Source of the DNA: JAVVFH01 sp032250585
Lineage (GTDB): Bacteria; Pseudomonadota; Gammaproteobacteria; Xanthomonadales; SZUA-36
NCBI GenBank assembly: GCA_032250585.1
Contig: JAVVFH010000151.1
Coordinates: 1-8,621, forward strand
Length of the DNA: 8,621 nucleotides
Direction of reading: 5' to 3'
Shown: positions 1-6,438 of the stretch, one piece after another
Position numbering within the stretch: the stretch's first letter is position 1
Layout of the letters: every line of letters starts with the position of its first letter
Made by a program: the position numbers and the translations under genes
Notes under the pieces: model-generated
What the model was told of the DNA's origin: nothing
The model's database searches: none
The model's input: only the letters and a program-made list of their open reading frames with translations

Positions 1-289
<289 letters not shown>

Positions 290-350
290 ATAACACCAAA
301 GCCCTTTTTTGGCTGCTCCATTTCCGCGATGGCGGCGCCTGAACACTACA

Positions 351-382
351 GCGGGACGGTCGTGTACTGATGTACACTCCCG
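351..382 (+). other. Hairpin in 23S-5S spacer
   Basis: GTGTAC (362-367) pairs perfectly with GTACAC (372-377) around a TGAT tetraloop. A second helix, CGGGA (352-356) with TCCCG (378-382), stacks beneath it with a 5-nt bulge (357-361) on the 5' side. There is no following T-tract, so it is not a terminator. A role in rRNA precursor folding or RNase III processing is an inference. Confidence 0.5.
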
Positions 383-468
383 ACTCCGCTTCCGTGTCCA
401 GACACCACCCTCACGAAAATGGCTTTGCCAAAAGAAACGACTAACAACAATTTTACTTCGCAAGACAC

Positions 469-480
469 AACTCTTTGACA
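469..480 (+). promoter_or_regulatory. boxA-like antitermination element (tentative)
   Basis: AACTCTTTGACA matches the rrn boxA consensus TGCTCTTTAACA at 9 of 12 positions, including the CTCTTT core. boxA in nascent rRNA recruits NusB-NusE for antitermination. It is normally found in the leader and the 16S-23S spacer, so a copy before 5S is unusual. The same bases contain TTGACA (475-480), but no good -10 hexamer lies 16-18 nt downstream, so I prefer boxA-like over promoter. A chance match cannot be excluded. Confidence 0.3.
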
Positions 481-557
481 GGACTACCTAATGTAGGGGA
501 TGAGACATGAGCTCATTCCCGATGCGAAAAGGGCGCGGATGCATTTGTCCGTGCAGA

Positions 558-574
558 GCCGGAAAATATCCGGC
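558..574 (+). other. Hairpin immediately upstream of 5S rRNA
   Basis: GCCGGA (558-563) pairs with TCCGGC (569-574) around a 5-nt AAATA loop. It is followed by CCCCG and a run of five T (580-584), then 5S begins 20 nt after the hairpin. It resembles a weak terminator, but termination before 5S would be counterproductive. A processing or RNA-stability role at the 5S 5' side is more plausible. Confidence 0.45.
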
Positions 575-594
575 CCCCGTTTTTGCAAACAGTT

Positions 595-712
595 TGCCTG
601 GCGGCAATAGAGCTTTGGAACCACCTGATCCCATACCGAACTCAGCAGTGAAACGAGGCATCGCCGATGGTAGTGCGGGAGTTCCCGTGCGAGAGTAGGT
701 CACTGCCAGGCA
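595..712 (+). rRNA. rrf: 5S ribosomal RNA (complete)
   Basis: This is a complete 118-nt 5S rRNA. The ends pair as helix I: TGCCTGGC (595-602) with GCCAGGCA (705-712). Conserved internal blocks are all present: CCGAACTCAG (634-643), AGTGAAACG (645-653), GCCGATGGTAGT (663-674) and GCGAGAGTAGG (689-699). It is the last gene of the rrn operon, with an intrinsic terminator 11 nt downstream and no distal tRNA. Confidence 0.97.
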
Positions 713-723
713 TCATTCAGGAG

Positions 724-757
724 CCCCGGTCTGTTCATTCAGACCGGGGTTTTTTTT
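724..757 (+). terminator. Intrinsic terminator of the rRNA operon
   Basis: CCCCGGTCTG (724-733) pairs perfectly over 10 bp with CAGACCGGGG (740-749) around a TTCATT loop, followed by eight T (750-757). This is a textbook rho-independent terminator just after 5S. On the minus strand the hairpin is not followed by a T-run, so it should stop only plus-strand transcription. The next stretch, 758-934, separates the rrn operon from the convergent receptor gene. I see no gene in it, only an imperfect inverted repeat (arms 864-875 and 897-905). Confidence 0.95.
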
Positions 758-934
758 GTGGCGGCTTTCGGTAAATCACCCGGCGTGGAAAAGGCAGCGG
801 TTTTACCGGTCCGGTTGGCGCCCGTCCCAACAGGCCGCGACCCTTTAACTATGTTCCGCTTATGTGAACAAAGTCCAGGTGTGAATTACAGCGCCAGACT
901 TTCACATTGCCGGCCTGTCCCAAACCGATGCCGG

Positions 935-3241
935 TCAATAACTGAAATTGACCTCGAAACCGACAATCTGGCCCTTGATCAATGGCGAGAAGGTGCCACC
1001 GGTTGGAACGGGTCCGATTGCTGGCGGCAACTGCGTGTCGCCGCCATGATTGACCTCGTCCAGCAGGTTGCGGCCGTACAGCGAGTAAATCCAGCGCCCA
1101 TCGGCGCTCCTGTAATCGATGCCGGCGTCCAGAATTTTTTGTGACAGCAGGAAGCCGAGGTTGTTGTCGGTCCAGGCGGCATTGTCCCGGAAGGCATAGT
1201 TCACCCGGAAAGACAGGGCCCCGCCGGAAGTGAAAAGCCAGTCTTGGTTCAGGCCGATGGAGTAGGTCCATTCCGCGGCGCGCGGCAAGTCGAGCGCCTC
1301 GTCGGCCGCGTTGATGTCGCCGTCGCCGTTCAGGTCGAAACGGACCGAGGTGTAGGAAGCGTCGAGCCAACCGAGCGAGGCCATCAGGACCGTATTTTGG
1401 CCCAGGGCGAAGGTTCCGTCGATTTCCAGGCCGTAGATCTCGGCATCCGCCGTGTTTCTGATCACTTGCACGACGCCGGCAAAGGGGTCGGCCAGGTTGA
1501 TTTCACGCTGCATGTCATCGATGGTGGTATAGAACACGGCTGCATTCAGCCGACCGCGACCGGCCGGTTCTGACTTGTAACCGATCTCGAAGCTGTCCAC
1601 GGTTTCCTGGTCAAAGGGGCCGGGACCCAGGTTGACGGTGTCGATCGCGGTGTTACGCAGGTTGTAACCGCCCGAACGGTGTCCTCTTGACCAGTGCCCA
1701 TAGAGCCGACTGTCGCTGGCGATCGTGTAAGTGAACCCAAGCTTGCCGGACAAGGCGTCCCAGGAGTCGCTGTCGATGAAATCGAACGCACAGGTGCCGG
1801 CGCCCACGACGCAGCCGTTGTTGATGTTCCGGGTAAGGGTCGCGATTTGCGCGTCCTTGTCTTCGGTCGTGTAGCGGATTCCGGTGTTCAGTGTCAGGCG
1901 GTCACTCAGGTCGTAATCGACCGAGGCAAAAAACGCCAGTGATTCGACTTCCAGGATGCCGCCGCCGTTTTGGGTCAGAGCAGGTGCGACGCCACCCGTC
2001 GCGATGCCCAGCAGTTCCCGGTTTTCAGAGTAGTTGATGTCGTTGTCGAACCAGTAGACTCCGGTGGTTACCTCGGCGTTGCCGAAGCGGCCGTTGTAGC
2101 GTAACTCGTTACTGAATTGTTCCGCGTCGAGCAGAAGCGAGGCATGAAACAACCACACGGGCTGAGCGTCGATGTCGCTGAAGCCGTCCTGGAAATAATC
2201 GCGCCAGCCGAAGATGTTGGTGATGGTACCGTCGCCGAAGGCCACGTCCCACTCGGTCTCAAAAGTGACGAAATCCAGTTCGAAATCCGAAAAGCCCGGC
2301 GCGTCGACCGCAAAGTCGAAACTGTCGCGATCGAAGTTGGCGAAAAATCCGGGAATGCCGAAGCCATTGATGTGAGTCTGGGAAGCCGGGCCATCGCCGT
2401 CCGACTCGATGTGCTCCCAACGCAACAGCAAACGCAAATCGCTGGTTGGCTCCCAGCTGATCGACGGGCGAACAATCGTGGTGCTGGCCTCCCCATGGTT
2501 GGAGCCGTCGAAAAGGTTTTCGAACCAGCCGTTATCTTCGTTGTGGTACACGCTGAGACGGGCCGCCAGGTTGTCGGTGAGCGGACCGGACACCGCACCC
2601 ATGATGTAGTAATTCAGGCCGCCGTCGCCGTCGGGATTGCCGTCCACGGCAGCTCGGAAAGACGTCTCGAACTCGTCCGTCGGGCGCTTGCTGTTGATGA
2701 GAACGGCGCCGCCGGTGACGTTGCGCCCGAACAGCGTGCCTTGCGGCCCGCGCAAGACTTCGATGCTCTCGACGTCGAACATGTCGATGATGGTGCCGGA
2801 GTTCACGCCCAGGTAGACCCCGTCAATGAACACGCCAACGGTTGGATCGATCCCGGGAATGGAGCTGTTGATACCGAGGCCGCGGATCGAAAAGTTGGCG
2901 GTGGTGCGCGTCGTCCCGACATCATCCATGGCGACATTGGGCATGCCCACGGAGAGGCCTTGCAGGCTGCGCACCTTGAGCGCTTCGATCTGGTCGGCTG
3001 AATAGGCCGAGATCGACAGCGGAACCTGCTGTTCGGATTCCAGGCGCTTGCGAGCCGTTACCGTGACCTCTTCCATCAGGGCGGAGGACGCGCCGCGTCG
3101 TTCGTCCCGCTCCTCCTCCTGTGCCAGCGCGGACTTCATCGAGCTGAAACCCAGAATAATGCAAACCGTAAGGACTCCGAGACGACTCATTAAGTTTTGC
3201 TGCGAGAAACCGCCTTTGCGGTCAGTGTTATCGGTGATCAT
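935..3241 (-). CDS. TonB-dependent outer-membrane receptor
   Basis: A ligand-gated outer-membrane transporter powered by TonB-ExbBD that imports a scarce substrate such as an iron chelate, cobalamin or an organic nutrient; the substrate cannot be told from sequence. From the ATG at 3241 (768 aa) there is a Sec signal peptide ending near ALAQ (residue 41), then a TonB-box-like segment EEVTVTARKR (57-66). The plug domain includes FSIRG (117-121) and the conserved block around IEVLRGPQGTLFGRN (about 160-174). A 22-strand-type beta barrel follows, ending in aromatic FSY. The length is normal for the family. Start choice: an in-frame GTG at 3253 and an ATG at 3190 are also possible; I prefer 3241 for its ATG and a weak GGGGT ribosome-binding site 6 nt upstream. 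The ATG at 3190 would give a shorter, equally good signal peptide. Oddities are an EF-hand-like loop (636-647) and a Cys pair (477, 484) in predicted surface loops. It faces the rrn operon, and its promoter carries a palindromic operator. Confidence 0.95.
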   Translation of the reverse strand: MITDNTDRKGGFSQQNLMSRLGVLTVCIILGFSSMKSALAQEEERDERRGASSALMEEVTVTARKRLESEQQVPLSISAYSADQIEALKVRSLQGLSVGMPNVAMDDVGTTRTTANFSIRGLGINSSIPGIDPTVGVFIDGVYLGVNSGTIIDMFDVESIEVLRGPQGTLFGRNVTGGAVLINSKRPTDEFETSFRAAVDGNPDGDGGLNYYIMGAVSGPLTDNLAARLSVYHNEDNGWFENLFDGSNHGEASTTIVRPSISWEPTSDLRLLLRWEHIESDGDGPASQTHINGFGIPGFFANFDRDSFDFAVDAPGFSDFELDFVTFETEWDVAFGDGTITNIFGWRDYFQDGFSDIDAQPVWLFHASLLLDAEQFSNELRYNGRFGNAEVTTGVYWFDNDINYSENRELLGIATGGVAPALTQNGGGILEVESLAFFASVDYDLSDRLTLNTGIRYTTEDKDAQIATLTRNINNGCVVGAGTCAFDFIDSDSWDALSGKLGFTYTIASDSRLYGHWSRGHRSGGYNLRNTAIDTVNLGPGPFDQETVDSFEIGYKSEPAGRGRLNAAVFYTTIDDMQREINLADPFAGVVQVIRNTADAEIYGLEIDGTFALGQNTVLMASLGWLDASYTSVRFDLNGDGDINAADEALDLPRAAEWTYSIGLNQDWLFTSGGALSFRVNYAFRDNAAWTDNNLGFLLSQKILDAGIDYRSADGRWIYSLYGRNLLDEVNHGGDTQLPPAIGPVPTGGTFSPLIKGQIVGFEVNFSY

Positions 3242-3293
3242 TTCAAACCCCACATTTTCTCTATGATCGGATATTTATCTCGTTGATTTGCAA

Positions 3294-3322
3294 ACAATAC
3301 AGTTGAATTGACCGACGGTCAA
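3294..3322 (-). promoter_or_regulatory. Predicted sigma70-type promoter of the receptor gene
   Basis: On the minus strand, TTGACC (3322-3317, 5 of 6 to the -35 consensus) is followed by a 17-nt spacer and TATTGT (3299-3294, 4 of 6 to the -10 consensus). Transcription would start near 3287, leaving a leader of about 45 nt to the ATG at 3241. The -35 lies inside the palindrome 3307-3323, so a bound regulator should block RNA polymerase. Confidence 0.6.
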
Positions 3323-3323
3323 T
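3307..3323. promoter_or_regulatory. Perfect 17-bp palindromic operator
   Basis: ATTGACCG-A-CGGTCAAT is a perfect 8+1+8 inverted repeat located only in the gap between the DUF3108 gene and the receptor gene. It overlaps the predicted -35 hexamer. Odd-length palindromes built on TTGACC/GGTCAA resemble binding sites of TetR-family repressors (for example RutR-type TTGACCA-N2-TGGTCAA), but the cognate regulator is not encoded in this window. It has no T-tract on either strand and is too short to be a terminator. Assignment to TetR is an inference. Confidence 0.6.
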
Positions 3324-3336
3324 GCGGACGTATTCG

Positions 3337-4134
3337 TCATTGATCAGCCGGGCTCGAAGGAGGTGGGTTTTCCGGGCAATCCGCCCCGGGCTCAACGTTT
3401 ACGCCCGCAACACTGAGCGAAACAAGCCGGGTTTCGAGATGCTCGCCATCTTTTTTCCCATGTACCATGAAGACCGGCACATAGTCGTGATCCGCGGCGT
3501 AAAAAGTGCGCGTATAACGCTTGCTCGTCTCGTCGCGGATTTTTTCGACTTTCTTCGTGATCATGCAGCCGAGATGAGTTTGCAGAGCTTGCGTGGTGAG
3601 TGTTTTGAAGTGCTGGTGCTCGATCTCTTCCTCGTCCACGACCTGCAGGAACCATTCGCTTTCACCTTGCTGCAGGCCTGAACGAACGACCAGGTCGATG
3701 CTGCTTTCGTCAATGATTCCCGGTTCGAGCTTGAGCGTGGATTCACCGTCTGGATAGACGCTGTGCACAACGCCCGCCTGCCAGTCGAACTCGGCCAACC
3801 AATGCGTTTTCCGAAAGACCCGAAGCGTTCGTTCAAAGTGCAGAGGCCGCGGCGCGCCACCGGCCCAGTCTCCCGTGGTTCGGGAGCTCTCATGCAGGCC
3901 GATGAAACGTGCGAGGCCCCGCGTGCCGCGGGTTTCTCGGCTCATGGTCCATTCACCGTCATGCGATGAAAACTCGACTGTGGATTCGCCCAACAACTTG
4001 CCATTGCGGAATACTTCGAGCTGGGCCGTAAAATCGCTGGGGACCTGGCCCAGACTCAGCGAGGGCATGACGACCAGGCACGACAGCGCTGCAGTTGCCC
4101 GAAGCAGCGCGCGGCCCCTGCGGGCATGAGCCAT
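3337..4134 (-). CDS. Secreted DUF3108-family protein
   Basis: A Sec-exported protein of unknown function. From the ATG at 4134 (265 aa) it has an Arg-rich n-region, a hydrophobic core (about residues 9-27) and probable cleavage near SLG (27-29). The mature part resembles DUF3108: an N-terminal strand pair with FRNGKLLGE (42-50), the family-like AEFDWQAGVV (114-123), a Ser/Asp segment DESSIDLV (142-149), and a C-terminal YVPVFMV-KKDG stretch (218-230). Known members are periplasmic or envelope beta-rich proteins without an assigned reaction. The tail (about 250-265) is Pro-rich. Start choice: the same frame extends upstream to an ATG at 4221 and a TTG at 4242, but that extension is an Arg-rich leader that would bury the signal peptide. 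A possible -10 at 4228-4233 also overlaps the upstream ATG, so 4134 is preferred. It lies about 210 nt downstream of the thioredoxin-like gene on the same strand. Two mature Cys (190, 253) could form a disulfide. Confidence 0.75.
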   Translation of the reverse strand: MAHARRGRALLRATAALSCLVVMPSLSLGQVPSDFTAQLEVFRNGKLLGESTVEFSSHDGEWTMSRETRGTRGLARFIGLHESSRTTGDWAGGAPRPLHFERTLRVFRKTHWLAEFDWQAGVVHSVYPDGESTLKLEPGIIDESSIDLVVRSGLQQGESEWFLQVVDEEEIEHQHFKTLTTQALQTHLGCMITKKVEKIRDETSKRYTRTFYAADHDYVPVFMVHGKKDGEHLETRLVSLSVAGVNVEPGADCPENPPPSSPADQ

Positions 4135-4227
4135 CAGGCAGGTTGGGGCCCGGAGGCGGGACACGATTCGCCGGAAACTCACGGATCGAAGCCTGACACG
4201 CGGTTTCGAATTCGACGTCATGCACGC

Positions 4228-4233
4228 ATTGTA
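4228..4233 (-). promoter_or_regulatory. Possible -10 element upstream of the DUF3108 gene
   Basis: TACAAT on the minus strand matches the -10 consensus at 5 of 6 positions. The hexamer 17 nt upstream (CTGCGA) is a poor -35. Transcription would start around 4221, which favours the ATG at 4134 as the real start of the DUF3108 gene. The rest of the gap 4135-4343 shows no terminator or other gene. This is weak evidence, and co-transcription from the thioredoxin-like gene is an alternative. Confidence 0.25.
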
Positions 4234-4343
4234 TCGCTGCAAGTGGTTTCTCGCAGACGTCCAAAGGAAATCCGGGCAAGCCTTATCCGCGGCGTCCCTT
4301 TGCGACCACCCTGTAGTGGGCTGGGCTGTCGATTCGCATGCTT

Positions 4344-4949
4344 TCAGGGCTCTTCAGCGGTTTCCAGCAGCTGATCCAAAGCCAGGCGGAGCCGGGCGGC
4401 CCAGAAAGGTGCGTGGCGAGCTGCTATCTGATAGTGCTTGAGTTCTTCAAAAGCGGCGCCGGCCCCGGTTCGGTAAGCCGATTTGGGAATGGCGAGACGG
4501 TTGAAAACAACCCGTCCCGAGCCATCCGCCAGGAACAGCCCGGGTGTGCCCTTGATGCCCCAGTCCTCCGCCACGTCGTCGCTTTGCGCCAGCAGGCGAA
4601 AGCTGTAACCGAATTCTTCGAGGTAGGCGGCGGGATCCTCTTCGTCCCGAAAATTGAGCGCCAGTACTTCGACCTTGCCCTCGTACTCGTCGACGATACT
4701 CTGCAGATGCGGCATCAGGGATTTGCAATAGGGGCACCAGCTGGCCCAGAACAGCACGATGGTAGGGCCCTCCAAATTATCCGGGTACGAGAATACAGTG
4801 CCGTCGGGCTCCGCGATTTCGAATGCGGGCGGTTGCCAGTCGAATTGCGTTTCTCCAAAGGCGGGTGCCATGGAAAATAGAAAAAGGGTCAGCGCGACCG
4901 ACAACCCGGCGCCCTGCGTGACGAATTTGAGCTTCGCTTTTGAGTTCAT
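4344..4949 (-). CDS. Exported thioredoxin-fold (TlpA/redoxin-like) protein
   Basis: A predicted periplasmic thiol-disulfide oxidoreductase of 201 aa. Residues 1-32 form a signal peptide or N-terminal anchor (Lys-rich start, hydrophobic 14-31, AFG cleavage near 32). The thioredoxin fold follows, with LFWASWCPYCKSLMP (66-80) holding the redox motif C72-P-Y-C75 and the cis-proline loop GTPGLFL with Pro136. The helical insert between them (about 101-129) is of the TlpA/ResA type. Such proteins typically reduce periplasmic disulfides, for example in cytochrome c maturation, or scavenge peroxide; no haem-related neighbour is seen, so the partner is unknown. After the core, residues about 150-201 add an Ala/Leu-rich, probably helical extension beyond the usual end of the fold. 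The ATG at 4949 has no strong ribosome-binding site but is the only good start before the signal peptide. It is divergent from tyrA, and the DUF3108 gene follows on the same strand. Confidence 0.88.
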   Translation of the reverse strand: MNSKAKLKFVTQGAGLSVALTLFLFSMAPAFGETQFDWQPPAFEIAEPDGTVFSYPDNLEGPTIVLFWASWCPYCKSLMPHLQSIVDEYEGKVEVLALNFRDEEDPAAYLEEFGYSFRLLAQSDDVAEDWGIKGTPGLFLADGSGRVVFNRLAIPKSAYRTGAGAAFEELKHYQIAARHAPFWAARLRLALDQLLETAEEP

Positions 4950-4998
4950 AGCGCTTAAGACCGGCTGGTGATGGGTTTTCCTTCAAATAATTCGTGGC

Positions 4999-5015
4999 GA
5001 AATGTGACATATTTC
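4999..5015. promoter_or_regulatory. Imperfect palindrome in the divergent thioredoxin-like/tyrA region
   Basis: GAAATGTGACATATTTC is a 17-bp inverted repeat with 7 of 8 pairs matching around a central A. It contains AAATGTGA, identical to a CRP half-site, but the other half (TCCCT after 6 nt) is poor. It sits 50 nt upstream of the thioredoxin-like start and 174 nt upstream of tyrA. A regulator site is possible but unproven. Confidence 0.3.
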
Positions 5016-5133
5016 CCTGCGGGCGCTTCCAGCGTCCGGTTCCGTCCTTTTCCAGACGGCAGAATGCCGTTACGGAGGCGTGACAGTGATTTTATTTTGC
5101 CACATTGAACTGGAGGGCGCGGACTGAAAGCCA

Positions 5134-5139
5134 TAGAAT
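5134..5139 (+). promoter_or_regulatory. Possible -10 element of tyrA
   Basis: TAGAAT matches the -10 consensus at 5 of 6 positions and lies 49 nt before the chosen tyrA ATG. The -35 at 17-nt spacing (TGGAGG, 5111-5116) is poor. If real, it overlaps the upstream in-frame ATG at 5138, which supports starting tyrA at 5189. I see no TyrR box (TGTAAA-N6-TTTACA) and no leader-peptide attenuator. Confidence 0.25.
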
Positions 5140-5188
5140 GCAACGGACGTCCCTGCAGGCATTTTTTAATGACACACACCGAGCCGCC

Positions 5189-6316
5189 ATGTCCTCCGAT
5201 CGCCTGCTGACCCCCGACGAACTGTTGCAACTGCGCAAGCGCCTCGACGAAATCGACGATGGCATCATTGACCTTGTCGCCGAGCGCCAGGCGGTCGTGA
5301 CTACGATCGGTGAGCACAAGTTAAAAACGGGCCTGGCCTTGCGGCATTACGCCCGGGAACGAGAGGTGATCGAGCGCGGCATGGCCCGCGCCGAGTCCCT
5401 CGGGCTGTCCGGACGGGTTGCGCGCGAGATTCTCGAGACCCTGATTCACTACTCGCTGGGCAATCAGGAGACCCACAAACTGGTCCAGTCCGGGCATGGG
5501 CAAGGCAGCCGCGCACTGGTCATCGGCGGTCTGGGTCGGATGGGGTTGTGGATGTCCCGCTATCTCGACATGGTCGGCTATGGCGTCGAGGTGGCCGACC
5601 CCGCGCCGAGCGACGCGCCGTATCCGCAAACCGAGGATTGGGAAAATCATGTCGATGACTACGACCTGATTGTCGTCGCGGTGCCACTGCGCCCAACGAA
5701 TGCGATCCTCCATCGCCTCGCCGAATTGAAGCCCCGCGGCCTCGTTTTCGACATCGGTTCGCTGAAAAGTCCAATGCGCAGCGGGCTGCAGGCACTTCAT
5801 GCGGCCGGCTGCCGCGTTTGCTCGGTTCATCCGATGTTCGGGCCCGATGAAATCGGATTGTCGGGCCGCCACATCCTGTTTGTTGATCTGGGCAACCGGG
5901 AAGCACTGCTCGAAGCGCGTGCCCTGTTCGCCCACACGGCGGCGGAATGCGTCGACCTCAGCCTGGAAGAGCATGACGAGGTAATGGCCTGGGTGCTGGG
6001 CCTTTCACATCTCGTCAACATCGCTTTCGCCAGTGCGCTCGCGCAAAGTGGCGAGGCGGTCCCCCTGCTGCGCCGGATCTCCAGCAGTACCTTCAATGCG
6101 CAACTCAAAGTGGCGGCCCAGGTCGTCTCGGAAAACCCGCATCTCTACTACGAAATTCAGCAGGGCAACCTCATGACCGCTGAGGTAACCACGCGTTTCA
6201 GGCAAGCACTCGACAGCCTGGCGGAGGCGGTAAGTGACGAAGACGAAGCGGCCTGGACGCGCGCTATGGAAATCGCACATCGCCGGATCAGCGCGGATTC
6301 ACGTGAAAAAAACTGA
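5189..6316 (+). CDS. tyrA: Bifunctional chorismate mutase/prephenate dehydrogenase (T-protein)
   Basis: A cytoplasmic enzyme of tyrosine synthesis. Chorismate is rearranged to prephenate, then oxidatively decarboxylated with NAD+ to 4-hydroxyphenylpyruvate. From the ATG at 5189 it has 375 aa, matching the E. coli enzyme (373). Residues about 8-95 are an AroQ-type mutase; expected catalytic residues are R16, R33, K44, E57 and Q93, by alignment in my head to E. coli PheA/TyrA. The dehydrogenase starts with a Rossmann fold, VIGGLGRMG (111-119, GxGxxG). VFDIGSLKSPM (186-196) and HPMFGPD (214-220, catalytic His214) follow, then the helical C-terminal domain. Start choice: the frame continues upstream to an ATG at 5138 and a TTG at 5105, but those add residues outside the fold. 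GAG 8 nt before 5189 is a weak ribosome-binding site. No ACT domain is seen, so tyrosine feedback would act as in E. coli TyrA. No aroF neighbour is present, so it is probably monocistronic. Confidence 0.95.
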   Translation: MSSDRLLTPDELLQLRKRLDEIDDGIIDLVAERQAVVTTIGEHKLKTGLALRHYAREREVIERGMARAESLGLSGRVAREILETLIHYSLGNQETHKLVQSGHGQGSRALVIGGLGRMGLWMSRYLDMVGYGVEVADPAPSDAPYPQTEDWENHVDDYDLIVVAVPLRPTNAILHRLAELKPRGLVFDIGSLKSPMRSGLQALHAAGCRVCSVHPMFGPDEIGLSGRHILFVDLGNREALLEARALFAHTAAECVDLSLEEHDEVMAWVLGLSHLVNIAFASALAQSGEAVPLLRRISSSTFNAQLKVAAQVVSENPHLYYEIQQGNLMTAEVTTRFRQALDSLAEAVSDEDEAAWTRAMEIAHRRISADSREKN

Positions 6317-6438
6317 AGCGGATTGGGCCAGCCGCGCGAATTCCATGGCTACTTGACAACTCCCCCAACCCCGACGGCTGCAATGTTCAGGCTAAAGCCA
6401 TTTGAACTGATTTGGGTCGATCCAATCGGTGTTTGCCA

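Larger units (their letters stand above)
290..594 (+). other. 23S-5S internal transcribed spacer (about 305 nt)
   Basis: This is transcribed spacer between 23S and 5S rRNA. I see no tRNA cloverleaf and no credible coding region; the short open frames have no family resemblance and overlap on both strands. At about 305 nt it is roughly three times the E. coli 23S-5S spacer (about 90 nt). It holds a strong hairpin around 351-382, a boxA-like sequence at 469-480 and a second hairpin just before 5S at 558-574. The hairpins could be RNase III/RNase E processing determinants; that role is inferred from position only. Confidence 0.8.

Noticed and set aside
475..503. TTGACA as a -35 of an internal promoter for 5S rRNA.
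   Set aside because: The hexamers at 16-18 nt spacing (around 497-504) do not resemble TATAAT. The boxA reading explains the flanking CTCTTT better.
864..905. Inverted repeat (arms 864-875 and 897-905) after the receptor stop, considered as its terminator.
   Set aside because: The stem needs a 3-nt bulge and a loop of about 21 nt, and no T-run follows on the minus strand.
2117..3001. A 294-codon plus-strand open frame inside the receptor gene.
   Set aside because: It is a shadow of the receptor coding sequence, rich in Val, Ala and Asp without any domain. The minus-strand product is an unmistakable TonB-dependent receptor.
5042..5075. Overlapping short hairpins upstream of tyrA, considered as a tyrosine attenuator.
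   Set aside because: No leader peptide rich in Tyr or Phe and no T-tract are present, and the most likely tyrA start of transcription lies downstream of them.
5321..5974. A 217-codon minus-strand open frame opposite tyrA.
   Set aside because: It is antisense to a well-conserved enzyme gene, has no recognisable domain, and its composition is typical of a GC-rich shadow frame.
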